Below, in pieces: positions 1 through 11,810 of a stretch of 64,000 nucleotides of DNA. Both the position numbers and the translations under genes were made by a program. The notes below the pieces were generated by a model that saw nothing but the letters and a program-made list of their open reading frames with translations, had not been told where the DNA came from and ran no database searches. Each line of letters opens with the position of its first letter. The first letter of the stretch is position 1. Origin of the DNA: Lepidodermella squamata (taxonomy: Eukaryota; Gastrotricha); NCBI GenBank assembly GCA_047495785.1, contig JBLDXI010000009.1, forward strand, positions 4,898,001 to 4,962,000, read 5' to 3'.

Positions 1-2434
1 GTTGCTGTGATTGGAGACCATACTTTTTTATGTGCAATTTGCGATTTTTTTCTAAAGTTACATTAATTTAAACTATAAAATACCATTTAGCCCTCTATTA
101 TAAACTGAACTCATTTCTTAGCTTCGTATAAATCGCTTCGTATATTATCTAAATTTGTGTATTCATTGTTTCCCGTTTATTTCGCGATTTCATAAGCCAA
201 ATAAAAGACAGTCCTCTGATACACCGTAAGTTTAGGTGAATATCCCATTTCCCTAAAATCTGAAATCGAGACCGTTCGCTTGAGAAGGGAATAACATGTT
301 GTTATGGTTTGGCTAACGTCCTGAGGTACCCTTAACTTACCTCCTTCTTCGATTGTGACTTTTTTCCTATCAACTTTTTTGTCTCAACTTATAATCCTGG
401 GTTCAAATAATTTGCGGCGGCAGTTACAAGGTTCGAATCCTTGGAAATCCTTGATAATCGGAACCGAATTTCGCTCTGCCTTCTTGACTGGACACTGGAC
501 CACAACTAATATACATCTACCGCAAACTGTTTTACTGATCTGTTGTAGTGCCGGACATTTTCCTTATCATCTTCATCTTTCCGAATATTCAAGAATAGTT
601 AACTCCGCGATCCATTTATTTTCAACTAACTAAACAGGTCCGTTATCACCCTAGAAGAGGAGAGGGGTTCCTAAAATAAATAATCGTGAAGCACTATTTT
701 ACGAAGCTCTCAAGGAACAGTAAGTGCGATTTTCTTCTGTTCATTTTTTAAGTGACGCGCTAAAGCTACCTATGGCGTGCCGTGAATGCCGCCATATACC
801 CGAAAGGCGCGCGCGTGTCACCAATTCGATCAACCGATATTCGCGGCACGTGAGAATCAAAAATGGCCGCGTAATTAGCTTCATTCTCGCCCGCATTTAG
901 CGAGTGAGTGATCGCACGCACGCGCGCGTCTAATTTCGCAAGTAATCGAGTGCAAAACGCCTGCTAATAACTGACAATCATCACATAAACAATTGCGCAT
1001 TCGCCCGAAGGGGCTGCCGGCGTAAACAACGAAACTGTACACATACCTTTCTTTGGCCATGATTATCGGCCCGGTGCACCGATAAAATGTGACGTTTTTA
1101 CACAAGGGCGCGGCCCTGACCGATTTACTCTTCGTTCTTTTAGGGAGGTGTCGCGCCGATATATATACATATATATAATAGTAAACAGTTTCTCCAACTG
1201 TTGTGAGCGCGTATAAAATATTCGCGTAAGGTGCGTAATCGAGGCTGTGCGCGCAAAAATATTTCGCGCGCTCTAGCGCGTGATATAAAAATCGCATAAA
1301 ATATGCCATGAATAAAAAGGTGTGGCCAGATATGTGTATATGTGTATATATGTGCGGTGTTTATTGTACCTTGCCTCATATAGGGGAAATATTCTATTAT
1401 CCTACATTACGACGACTGACCACTGCCCCCTTACTGTGTTGGCAACGTTGTCCTTAACAACGCGGACTATCGAGTCGCAGTAGTAGTAGCAGCAATAATA
1501 ATAATAATAACAGTGCGACTGCCACCGATCGCAGCCAATTTTTCAGTCTTGTGCGCCGCGATAATAATGCAGCGGTAAAATAACAATAACAATAATTCAT
1601 ATTTTATCGTATTTAATTTTTCCTAGCCAGGCCTTGAAACAAGGCCTAAAAACAGGCGGCTCTAGTGTTTCCGTGACCGGCCGCCACCCCCTGCCACTGC
1701 CATTAGTCGCGCGTTTTGCGCGTAAAAACTCGTGTGTGCGCAACGATTTTTCGCGCCCTCGCCTCCTCTCACTCCGTGCCGGCCGAGCGCTACCGAAAAC
1801 AGCCGGAAACGGGTGACGTGTTTTTCTAGCGGCGCTTAAATAGTCGCAATTATTTTGAAACTAACCAACGCATCCGGCCGGCCGACGTCTGACCACTTGT
1901 TATCGATGTAGTTATTAGCTGCTTCATTGTTTTCATCGGGACAAAGCAGCTCGGAATCCGTCCTCGTACGTCTAAATTCAATCCCGAGAAAGAGACGCGA
2001 GATTTTGCTCGTATTTTTCCAGCCCTTTCTTGATTGTCCCAAACTGATCAAATATGGCACCAAAAATTAACCTTGCTATTCTTACCCATAGACCAAATTT
2101 AGAGTCATTTGGACGTTCTATGGAATCATTAGTTAGAATACATTTATTTTGATCATTTTGATCGCATTGCGATCAAATTTTCTGTGATTATTTAGAGATA
2201 TTGCGCGGTAGGATCAACAGGTAAAGAAGCTTGTTTGCGGATCAAAAGTGGGATCATTTTTCTTTATTCCGATCAAATTCCGATCAATCTTTGAGGTCGA
2301 ATTAAGCAATTTTAGGGGGGAAATAGGACATGGATTATCAAGAGTTTAACCGCTTCGATAGTTTCGCCTACTCAATGATTTTATTTATTTATTTATGATT
2401 TGAATTGTTTAGGTATTTTTTAATTCAAAGACGG
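1..2434. other. Upstream region with no recognisable gene
   Basis: I see no convincing coding exon here. Short open frames are present on both strands but carry no domain, signal peptide or splice pattern. The stretch 780-1320 is rich in CG/GC steps and GCGCGC-like runs, and AT dinucleotide runs occur around 1160-1180. Around 1480-1600 there are short AGT/AAT trinucleotide runs. A T-rich acceptor-like site (TTGTTTAG, ending at about 2412) lies just before the first methionine of the gene that follows, so 5' untranslated exons or the promoter of that gene may lie in this region. Confidence 0.5.
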
Positions 2435-5400
2435 ATGGCTCCGAAATCGTCAATATTTTTACTGATACTGACGCTTCAGTTGCAATTATTTCCGTTGTTA
2501 TTATTTCTTCACCACCCATTCGTTGAATCTCGTCCTTACGGTGCTCCGGCTGGAGTTCGGAGGCAGGCATTACCCGCTGCATATGCCCCATCGTCGAAAT
2601 GCAGAGAGAAAGGCGACGTAGCCTTTGGTGAAATTTGTTACCGATTTGTCGAGAGCACTCAGGCGATTAGTTACGAAACCGCCTCGGAATACTGCCGAAA
2701 TCTGGCTGGAAACAAAACTCTAGCCCTAATACCATCAAGGCGAGCCCAGATTTTCCTGGCGAATTATTTAGAAAGCCGAGGCTGGTTGGATGCCTTGATT
2801 GGGCTCCGACTTGTTCGAACACCCTGGCGATGGGTTGCGCCACTAACGGATGATACCGAAATTCGTAAAATATTCACCAGCGAGCCTATTAGCCATCAAT
2901 ACCTCAACAGCCAGGGTTGTTACGGTAATGCGAAAATCGACGCTCAGAACTCGAAATACTCGAATCGGCTAACAATCGAAGGCTGTATTGAATTTTGCCG
3001 TGAGAAGTTGAAACCATTTGCTGGTGTTCAAGCCGCTACTTTATGCCTATGTGCGGATAAATTACCTGCGGCGCATGATAGAGCATTCAACTGCACTATG
3101 AAATGTTCTGGAGATGGAGATCAGTTGTGTGGAAATCATCGAGCAATTTATTTCTACAACGCAAAGCCAGCACCTGGACGGTCATTGCATACCGCTGAAA
3201 ATTGGGCGGTTAGCCGGCCAGCTTCTGACGGCAATTGTGCCGCTTCTATGATTTTGGATAAGCAACACTCGGCCTGGTTAGATCTCAGCTGTACAACACC
3301 TCTTCTCTTCATTTGCCAGTTCAACAAGCTGCTGAGTGAATTTTCAGCCTGGCCTGTCGATCAGGTCATTTCGTCAGCGAAGGAAAAAGCGTTCTGCACT
3401 CAAAAGTGGTGCTATTTACTATTCCCACGGGTTCAACTTAATTTCGCTGCCGCTAATAAGTACTGCGCAAAAAGAAACCGCGGCGGTCGGTTGGTAAGGA
3501 TCGACTCTATGGACGACCAAGTTGTGGTCAATAAACTCGTTATGGCTCCAACGACTAAGGAACGATCTAACGGCGGTACAGCTATGCAAGTACCTCCCTC
3601 GACCCCTTTGCGTTTCTGGATTGGAGCGACTAATTACGAGTTTCAATGGGAAGACGGCACGCCACTAAGGCCTGGCTTCGCTGCGTGGGCTGAAGACACT
3701 GAGCCGTCTCTGAGTAACTCCGAGCCGAAAACTTGTGTTAGAATGCATAGTTTCGAGGGGTCTTACATGTGGAAGCTAAGGAGCTGCGAGGACATTCAAG
3801 GGTCTAAAACCTTCATCTGCTCAGGTAGGACGATTATACTTATGGAATTATTTTTATATATGTTACTCTCATTTTAGGACCTGCTTTAGGGAGTGAAAAG
3901 GATAAGGCTACGTCAATTGAGACTACTCGCCCTTCTGAAACAACAATTTTCGACACTACAACGTCTCGATTTCCCGAGTTGTCGGTAATGATGAAGCGTC
4001 ATGATACTGGAAGATCTCCCTTTCCTCGGACTATGAACGTTGACGTCACTACTACAAAATACCATATCCCGTTCACGAAAAGAAAGCTAGGGGCTGGTAC
4101 TTTGACGACCGACGAAGCAACTACTGTTTTTATTGAAACTACTACACCCGAGTCTACTACTACTACGACAACTGCTTCAACCAGTACGACTAGTTCTACT
4201 ACTACGACTAGCACTACCACTAGTACAACTTCTTCCACTAGTACATCCACTAGTACAACTTCCACAACTTCTACCTCCCCGTCTACCTCAACTCATACAA
4301 CTACCATGCTTCCAACGACTGAAGAAATTACGACTACAATTAGCTCCACTTCAACTGATCATCCAACATCACCCGAGCCTTTCATACCACCAACTGTAAC
4401 TGGGGTGTTTATCGAAGAAGATCGGGAAATCGCTGCTCAAGAGCTCTCTGAGGTTACTTCTAGGCCATATCGAGAGGCAACAGTGCACTCCAGCCCAAGA
4501 ATCCAAGCGACCACGGGGGAAACTCCGAAAAAGTTGACTGAAACTCATTTCCGACGAAAAATTGATGAAGTCGTGTTGGTTGTATTCAACGAAGGCTCAA
4601 CGCATTTTGTTGAGACAACTACGCTACCTGGGACAACATCTCCGCCACCAATTAGCAGTGTGAGAGTCAATGTGAAGCGGCAAACAGTGCCCGTTATGAC
4701 TACCATTTTGGACCCAGCTTCAATATCGGAAATTTCGACGTCGACACAAGAAGTTACTACAACAAAACCGTCGACCACAGTAAGGGAGCTTATCTCGTTA
4801 ACTGAAAGAATTACGTCTGAGCAGCCTACGACACAGCTTAATTTCGAAACTACGGCGATTTTTGTTGATAAAAGGACAAGCGGTAGCATGCCGCCTATTG
4901 AATCTACTCCTCAAGATTCCACCACTCAAACTATTAAAGAGACCACCGAGCTTGTTACGACCACTCCAACTACAGTTCTGTCGACTAAAATTGAAGAGAC
5001 GACAACTGCTTATGCTACTACGCAGAAAGCTGTCGAAACAACAATGGGCGAAACTACAGTCGTAACGACACATTTTGCTCATATAGCCATGATGAAACAT
5101 GTAAATTCGGCGAAACCGATCGAGTTCGAGCAAGATCATTCGAATATTACTTACTTTCCTACCTCATGGGCCATCGAAACACTCAATACTTCCGATCTAG
5201 GCGGCACTCCGCCTTTCGTCGAGGACCAGACAGGTTTAGTGACGGGGAATGATACCGAAGAAGCAGCAGCAGCTGCTGCGTTAGATCGAGGTAGGCTATC
5301 AGAAATTCCCCCTTCAATTTTGATGACTTTTTCATTTCAGAGCCTGTACTTATCTCTGGTAACTTTGATCTGCCTGATAATGCACCGCAAAACATCAAAC

Positions 5401-6676
5401 TGAGCGCGTTAAGCGAGTCTGGCTTTGCGGGAGGAACTGAAACTCAGAAGCCAGACCAAGTTGAGGGCGAGGATTCTAAGCCTGACAACAGCAGTTCCCC
5501 AACAATTTTATGGTGGCACGTTCTTTTGGCTGTGTTACTGAGTGTAGCGTTTGCAAGCCTTATTATTTCGATTTGCTGTTGCCACATTGAATCGTAAGTT
5601 GCTGTGGTTATTTTCATTTCGAACCCGTTATGTAACTTTGATGGCTTTTCAGTGTCAAAGAGTGTTTCACTCGCCGGAAACGGCAGAGGCACAATCGAAG
5701 AGTCTCGCCGTCTTGCTCGGCCGGGGTTAGCCACCACGAAACTCCAGCGGTCAGCTCTCGAGACCCTCACAGCGATAACTTGTCCTCGAGCTCCTTGAGA
5801 GAAGTCGCTGATGACGACGTGTCTCTAACGTCATGCATCATGGCAATCAAGCGATTACTCATTGGGCAGCAAATCAGTAATCATACTGATAAAATCGATA
5901 TCACAAGAGCTAGAGATTCGATACTCTCCTCGTCACCCCCAAGACGACCATCTGCGCCCTACAGGGTGTGGACTAATCAGGGCAAAGTTTGCCCAGGGGC
6001 TCAGGAGTCAAAGTCTCCAGAAGAGCCTCAGCCAAAAGAAGCCGAGTCGAAAATTGAAAGTACTGCATCGACCCCTCAAACTTCGGAAAAAGAAGTTCCG
6101 GTCGTTAGCAGTGCAGACCCTTCCCCTGAGGCCCCAGAGGTTCGAGAATCTCTGGAATTGCGTGAGGGGAGCAAAACTGAGCAATCAGCAGAGCAAAGCC
6201 TGAATAACACAGGCAACTTCTTCATGCAAGTTCTGTCATCCAATCCAGAAACAAATAATGTAAAGTTGAATACGGCCACCCCATCGCCAAGGCCGACTGC
6301 AGTGGAGGATCCAAATCCAGTCATCAATCAACTGCCACCTCTTCGGCAGAAGACTCATTTAATCTCGGCTAAATCCGAGCCTGAACACTCGAGGGGTAAA
6401 ACTAAGACGATCATATCCGCCACAGCCTGTTCGCTGCCCGTTGTGTTGTCAAATTCCGGTTCCCCAGTTAACAACGAGGCTAGCAATGATTTGGTTGGGC
6501 TGCGGAGTCGCGAGACGAGTCAGGATAAAATGGTGTTACCCACCCCTCCGCCAGTTTTTTCAACTCCTGTAACAGCTGTGGTGGCGATTGATCAAGCTCC
6601 AACGCCTCTTTTAGCCACAGTTATGGCAACCAACGACCAAGGGACAAATACGATGCGAGAGGCTGCTGTATCATAA
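2435..6676 (+). CDS. Single-pass receptor: CTLD with nested WSC, second CTLD, mucin-like stalk, long cytoplasmic tail
   Basis: Four exons (2435-3824, 3878-5290, 5341-5593, 5653-6676; introns 53, 50 and 59 nt) join in frame to 1359 residues. A signal peptide (about 1-33, very Leu-rich) is followed by the first half of a C-type lectin domain (about 56-137, starting CYRFVES and containing ALIGL and WRW). A WSC domain follows (about 158-243, GCYGN to YFYN, eight-cysteine pattern), then the second half of the same lectin domain (about 254-296, NW to FICQF). A second CTLD spans about 321-463 (WIGATN, WEDGTP). It lacks the EPN or QPD sugar-binding triplet, so classical calcium-dependent mannose or galactose binding is doubtful. 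A long Thr/Ser-rich stalk, one membrane segment (ILWWHVLLAVLL onward, near 5505-5580) ending in CCC, a basic KRQR-type stop-transfer stretch and a Ser/Pro-rich tail follow. An AATAAA lies near 6971. Glycan recognition is inferred from the domains. Confidence 0.85.
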
Positions 6677-7612
6677 CCTTGTTGTTGAATCTCTTTATTA
6701 TTACGCAAAAATATCTACCTCTATGTATTGTTAAAAAAAATGACTCACTTTCAGCAAAAAATATTAAGAAAAAATCTACCTATTTTTATTTATTTTCTTC
6801 AAATTATAATGCGATCAAAAAAGCAGCCTCGTTTCTTTCTGAAAATTCAGTTTTTTCCTATTTCTGGATATTTCCTTCTCTGTAAATGACTGTAAAATGC
6901 GACAAATGTCACCTGAGTTTTTTATATAGAGATAATTTTTCGTTCTCATGAAAAAGTGCAATTATTATGTAATAAATAGAGTTCCTTAATGGGTTTGTCA
7001 TTGTTAAAATTTTTAACATGTATTATACTAATCTCAGTCGGCAATAATGCAGAGAAAATATCGCCTTATCAAGCAAGTGATATACCCATTAATACAATGA
7101 TTTCGCGAAAAGGAAAAATAAATCAATGCTCCATTTCATTCTGTGCATTTTTCAGTCAGATTATGGCTTCTATCTCGCAATGAAGCCTAAAATAATTCAT
7201 GGCTACACACCCGCGAATTTGAGTGGGAATTGCAATGTTGGCTCCCGTTACGGACGCATCCGGTGTATCCCACTTGTCTTAGAATTTCCCATTCATAGAT
7301 AAATCTCGTATACGTATATTCGGTCGATTGAATACAGCGTAAATTCAGCCATGCATATGAATCAGCCAATCGTTTAATAAGCGTTGTTCGGTATGGTGGG
7401 GGCGGCAGGCAGTCTACGACAAGTTATAACTGCGCCATGGAAACTCAAGCTAGAGTGAGCAGCGCCTTTAAAAGTCTAAAAACCATAACAATAAATTAGC
7501 AAATTTCAGGAAACAAAACAATCATTTTTTGGCCCAAATTACGCGAATTCCTAGCTCCGAAAAAATTGCACTTACTGCATTCCATTTGTTTTTTAGTCTT
7601 TTTTACACAATC
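6677..7612. other. 3' UTR and spacer
   Basis: AT-rich sequence after the receptor gene. AATAAA near 6971 is a likely polyadenylation signal for it. The rest up to 7612 holds no coding exon that I can support. A TTTAAAA-type element near 7468 might be a core promoter of the next gene, but it lies about 145 nt before the chosen start codon and is weak evidence. Confidence 0.4.
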
Positions 7613-8164
7613 ATGTGTCTTTCTTTGGCCTTCATACTTCTTGCCTTTGCTGCCTGTGTAGCAGTGTCTGATGGTCGACCCACGTTGGGTGGGGCTGATT
7701 TGAGCGGAGAAAGTCAGAGCAGTGTAACTCAGAAACCGTGGTTCGCCCCGGGCCGGTCTGGTAAATTTGCTGGGGCTGGTCTTATGCCACCTGTTTACGA
7801 CACTGTCTCCCATCGAAAACACTTTCACAACGACGATTCGTCCGAGGAAGCAACAGGACAGCACGCTCATGGCAGCGAAGACCAACAGAACTACATAATT
7901 GCAAATCGAAATCTCCACTTTCACGACGATGAGGAAGGGAGTGACGAGAATCACAGCCATGAAGTATCAACCAACCCTTTCATTGCAAATCGACCGCGTG
8001 GGAAGCAAATCGACGACAGCACGGGCAAGGTGATTATTCCGGCAGCGAAGCTCAAGGAATTGAAGAAGGTACTTGAGTACCTGGCAAACCACGCCGGGCA
8101 AACCGGTGGGTGGTTTTTCGGGCACGAAAGTCACGAAAGTTCCGAGCTGAACCATCGCGTTTGA
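7613..8164 (+). CDS. Small secreted His/Asp-rich protein, function unknown
   Basis: Single open frame of 183 residues. I chose the ATG at 7613 because it begins a clean signal peptide (about 1-20, LAFILLAFAACVAVSDG); the frame is open further upstream but that extension is not signal-like. The mature part is hydrophilic. It carries His/Asp/Glu clusters (HRKHFHNDDSSEE, HFHDDEEGSDENHSHE) that could bind metal ions, then a short amphipathic helix (KLKELKKVLEYLANHA) and a His-rich C-terminus. The segment IIANRN / FIANRP is repeated once. AATAAA lies about 20 nt after the stop (near 8184) and another near 8254. No known family is recognised. It is the first of three consecutive small secreted genes on this strand. 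Confidence 0.6.
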   Translation: MCLSLAFILLAFAACVAVSDGRPTLGGADLSGESQSSVTQKPWFAPGRSGKFAGAGLMPPVYDTVSHRKHFHNDDSSEEATGQHAHGSEDQQNYIIANRNLHFHDDEEGSDENHSHEVSTNPFIANRPRGKQIDDSTGKVIIPAAKLKELKKVLEYLANHAGQTGGWFFGHESHESSELNHRV

Positions 8165-8774
8165 GCGGCTGCTTCCGAGTGTTCAATAAATTAATCACTT
8201 CAATTAAGTGCCAAGTTCCTGTCTGACGCAGCTTCCTACGATCTAGAAAGAGAAATAAATAGCAGTTAAATTTTGGCATTGTTCATAATTCTTTTTTATT
8301 TCTCAGCAGAAAATGAACGAGGTGCTCTAATTCAGATATATGTGATTTTTAGGACCCAGACTCTGTATCACTGTTCCAAGAACACTCCCTTTCAGTCCTA
8401 GTGAGAAGTGAGCAACTACAAGCTGAAAAACGTTCCGAACTGGGAAGGTATGGCATATCACGAAACTTTGAGAGATTTTCAAGATCAGAGAATCTAGCAT
8501 TTCCGAACCTTCCCGAACCTTCCCGAAGCTTTCGATTTCAGCTATCCGCAAGTATGCCTTCAGCTCCTAGAATGTTGTGCCAATGGGTAATATTCCGAAA
8601 ATTGTAGTCTCTCAATTACCTTAGATATCTCTCAAATTGACCCGAATGCAAGTTCCCTTTATCCGACCTGAAAATGAATTTACCCAAGGAAATCCAACTC
8701 GAACCCGTCAGACAGTTTATCGATAAGCTCCATCCGTAACCTTCTGCGGATCGTGCGAACTCACGATCTTGTTT
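8165..8774. other. Spacer between small secreted genes
   Basis: No gene supported. Contains AATAAA signals for the upstream gene and a short direct repeat of CCGAACCTTC near 8505-8530. Confidence 0.4.
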
Positions 8775-8781
8775 TATAAAA
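8775..8781 (+). promoter_or_regulatory. TATA box (TATAAAA)
   Basis: A canonical TATAAAA lies 65 nt upstream of the ATG at 8840. It is only 17 nt upstream of another in-frame ATG at 8792, so a transcript starting about 25-30 nt downstream of the TATA box would exclude 8792 and favour 8840 as the start. Confidence 0.5.
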
Positions 8782-8839
8782 CTGGATCAATATGTTGAAT
8801 CCGTTTCAGATTCTCAATTTTAGCCTTGTTAAAAGAATC

Positions 8840-9229
8840 ATGACTTCGTGGCAGCTGGCTGTATTCGCTTTCGTGGTCGTGCTAGAAGTGTGGCCAATCA
8901 CAGCCCGCCATTTCCATTACAAAGCCGCTCCGCCGCTAGCCGCAGCAGCTCCGAGAAAACGAAGCCATTACAGCACCGGCGATTTCTTCGATGACATGAT
9001 GCAACGCGAGGCCCGCGCTGGCAAGACAAAACTAGCGAAAACTTGGCGCGAACTCGCCGGTAATATGGGCAAGGCCACGAAGCCTAAACAACTGTCAACA
9101 TCCGCGCCTGAGCTACCAGCAGAACCTGAACACTTGAAGGAAGAGCAGGCGAAATCTTGGTTGCAGACCATTGGCGAGGCCTTTGCTTATCCGCATCAAG
9201 AAGCTGACCCGCAGGATATTTCTAAGTGA
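8840..9229 (+). CDS. Small secreted protein or peptide precursor
   Basis: 129-residue open frame. The start at 8840 is chosen from the TATA box spacing and because a signal peptide begins there (about 1-21, LAVFAFVVVLEVWPITA). A basic RKR site at about residue 38 could be a proprotein-convertase cleavage point, releasing a highly charged, Ala/Lys/Glu-rich helix-prone remainder (YSTGDFFDDMMQREARAGK onward). No cysteines and no known domain. A peptide-precursor role is an inference from the leader plus the basic site. It sits between two other small secreted genes on the same strand and has its own promoter-like element. Confidence 0.6.
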   Translation: MTSWQLAVFAFVVVLEVWPITARHFHYKAAPPLAAAAPRKRSHYSTGDFFDDMMQREARAGKTKLAKTWRELAGNMGKATKPKQLSTSAPELPAEPEHLKEEQAKSWLQTIGEAFAYPHQEADPQDISK

Positions 9230-9444
9230 TGCGAAGCTTAATCTTGTATATCGATCCGGTGAATGACGCATGTGTAATCTCTAGTACCTGAATCTGAGCA
9301 CACTAGCCACTGGCTGTCTTGTGACCATTGTTTTGTGCCGTTTTACAAGTAAAGTCTAGATTATCGCCCACGTTCTCAGAAGATTTGTTAGTGATTTTTG
9401 GCTAAAAAGAGTGAAATTTTAACGAGAAAATTTGAAAACATATA

Positions 9445-9663
9445 ATGAGACTTTTTGCAATACTCTTTTTGATTGCTGCATTTGCTGTTCAGCTGAATGC
9501 TGCATGGCTCTATCCAGAATACGAGGATTCGCCGGACGAATTCGACGATTTCTGGCCTACTATACCACGTAGCAAGGTATTTGGACCCGGTCGACAGTCA
9601 CAATTCGGCCGGTTCAAGTTCTACCGAATGCCGTCGATGCGAGGAGCCGGATTTTTCATTTAG
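9445..9663 (+). CDS. 72-residue secreted peptide
   Basis: Complete small open frame: signal peptide (about 1-19, ending QLNA), then an acidic, aromatic mature part (WLYPEYEDSPDEFDDFW) and a basic/aromatic C-terminal half ending GAGFFI. A putative basic cleavage area (PRSK) lies near residue 43. AATAAA follows about 27 nt after the stop (near 9690). It is real rather than a chance frame because a second copy, conserved across most of the coding region but broken, lies at 48591-48812 beside a duplicate of the neighbouring lectin gene. Function unknown; hormone, antimicrobial or structural peptide are all open. Confidence 0.7.
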   Translation: MRLFAILFLIAAFAVQLNAAWLYPEYEDSPDEFDDFWPTIPRSKVFGPGRQSQFGRFKFYRMPSMRGAGFFI

Positions 9664-9851
9664 AATGTAAAACTAGTAGTTTTTCACTAAAATAAAGCAA
9701 GCTTCGAATTTAGTTAAAATCAAGCATACATTTTTACTTATTTTTACAAGTATTCACTGCAAAATTATGCAATCGAAGCCTCTGATTACTACATCTTTTC
9801 GATAATAACATGTTTATAAAATAGGTATAAGAAAGCTTCGCATTCGAAGCT

Positions 9852-11810
9852 CTAGTAGGAATTGCTCTCCTCGGGTTTTTCATGTTCAGCTTCAGGGCAG
9901 CAGCAAGCTACACACTGATTGTCTCGCTTCGAATACCTGTTTCCCAGGTCAGCCAGTTTTCTAAAGAAAAAAGTGGCAAATTCCACAGATTAAGATAACT
10001 GTCGAACTCACTCTCTTGCGTAGTGGTAAATAAGAAAATTAATCACTGCTGTAATTATGGTTGCAATGACACCTGGTACAGCAATGGCCGAGGCTGGGAA
10101 AGATGGCGAGCGGCGTGCTTCCTGAGGACCCGGGTCTTTCTGAGCCTCAACCACAGGCGCTCCCAGCGTGCTGCTGCTCGCAGTCCTCGTCGTTGGCGCT
10201 TGTGTTGTTGTAGATGTTGTAGTAGTTGCAGGTAGTATGAATGGTTCCGGAGTTTTGAAGCCGATTGGTTGAGGCTGGTAGAGGTAACCGCCAAGGCGTA
10301 AATCTTGCGGAACCGCCGGGGCGACACCATTCGAGTCGAAATCTTGTAAAGCAGGCCCGGAACAGAGGATAGCCTTTTTGTTGGACCCAGGTTGACCAGG
10401 TACAGGTAGATCGGTACAGGCGATTGGGCCCCATGTAAAATTAGGACCATTCATTCGAACGCAATCTGCCTTTGTCTTAATCGGCGAGAGTCCAGCTGGT
10501 ATTCCTGCAGGAGGATCGTTCCAATAGCTGTAAGACTCATAACCCGAGCCATCGGGCCAAACTGCAGCATAAAACCTGTAATCTACGCTTTGGAGACGTA
10601 TATTAAGCTTACCGAAGTCAGATGCTGTAGCTCCAATATAGAATACCTGTTCGATAGAGCCTGCGACAGTGCGGCGTAGTAGCACTTCGATCACGTTTTG
10701 AGTTGCCTACAATGCGTAAAATTAACAGGAATAGGATTCAAAGTTAACGAATGAACTAACCGGACTGTCTATCGATGCGATTTCTCCTGAATTCCTTCGG
10801 CAATACTTGACTGCATCCCAAAATGACAGCTTGACATCATCAACCAGCACGTAAATCGAATCTGTCATAGCTGTTGAGCTGCCGAGTTTATTAGGGAAGC
10901 GGCACAAAAACGGCCGTTCTTTATCGCAATCCTGCGAGTACCAACGATTGCGCCCCGCGAGAGTCCCATCGAACACTGCACATTTTTTTACCCCGGTGGA
11001 GTCGGGATTGCCAAGGGCCCAGCTTTTATCATACGCGCGGGAGTTATTCTCAGAAATGTCACGTTTTGGTTGACGGACCTGGTATACGTTGACAGAATTT
11101 GAGCCGCCACAAAATTCTCCACTAGTCGAATCAGGGCATTTTGCATCGCAGTTGGACGAAGGCTTATTCCAATAAAATTGATCGCTGCAGTAACACCGGT
11201 TTGAATCTAAAATAGCCGCGAAGAGTGACGCATTGCAGTGTTTCAAGCATAGATCAATTGTCATGTTGCTATTCTGCAATAGATCAAAGCCATTGTCAAT
11301 GAGTGCTTCGAAACAGCCGTGATTCGACAGAGGTTTGAATGTGGTTTGATTCACCCACTTCCAGAGGGTTTGAACCCGTTTTAATCCGATTAGGAGTTCA
11401 TCGAAGCCGAATTTCGGTCTCAAGCTCGCAATGTAACTTTGCTGCTCCACATTTCGGATTATTCCTAGATGTTTTGCATATTTGAAGCAGAATTTACCGG
11501 CAGCATCGAATACACTCGTTCGATTCGGATTTTGCAGACGGAAATCAGCGTAGTAAGATGCAAATTCCTGGCTGTTGAACGGTACGATGCGGAAACATGT
11601 CGGCCTATTTTCGGACATGTGGTACAAGTCGTCCTGAAATGGGCATAGTCGTTGAGAGTCGATTTGCCGTTTTCTTCGAATCAACGGATCATCGCTGTAG
11701 TCGCCATCAGCGATCGGCGTTTCAAGCTCAACACTCGTTGATTTCGCCAGACGATTGCTGGCGAAGAAGAGCAAAAAACAAATTCCTATTTGAAAGCTTA
11801 CTTTCTTCAT
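9852..11810 (-). CDS. Short lectin receptor: CTLD with nested WSC, second CTLD, one membrane segment
   Basis: Four exons on the minus strand (11810-10761, 10706-10613, 10582-10012, 9960-9852) give 607 residues. A signal peptide (about 1-23) and a dibasic RRKRQ stretch near residue 48 (furin-like) precede a CTLD half (CFRIVPF to LWKWV), a WSC domain (HGCFEA to NVYQV, including CYCSDQF and FCGGSN) and the second CTLD half (SWALGN to FLCRF). A second CTLD follows (IYVLVDD to KAILCSG), then a Thr-rich stretch, a membrane helix (VPGVIATIITAVINFLIY) and a short CCC-containing tail. Domain order matches the receptor at 2435-6676, but the stalk and tail are much shorter. The second intron (10583-10612) is only 30 nt. 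A close duplicate lies at 48974-50986. Confidence 0.85.
10583..10612 (-). other. Probable 30-nt intron
   Basis: Read on the minus strand it begins GTAAGC and ends GCGTAG. Retaining it would keep the frame open (30 is a multiple of three), but it would insert ten residues into the second CTLD between ASDF and YRFYAAVW. The paralogue at 48974-50986 has a matching element of 29 nt that must be removed to keep its frame, which supports splicing here too. Confidence 0.6.

Noticed and set aside
355-633. Open frame of 92 codons, and a GGTTCGAATCC box near 431-441 resembling a tRNA T-arm
   Set aside because: The frame has no domain or splice support. The T-arm-like hairpin lacks a matching acceptor stem, D-arm and anticodon arm upstream, so no tRNA can be folded by eye.
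6989-7183. 64-codon frame with a hydrophobic start
   Set aside because: It lies in AT-rich 3' flanking DNA, lacks a polyadenylation signal at a fitting distance and any similarity to the other small secreted genes.
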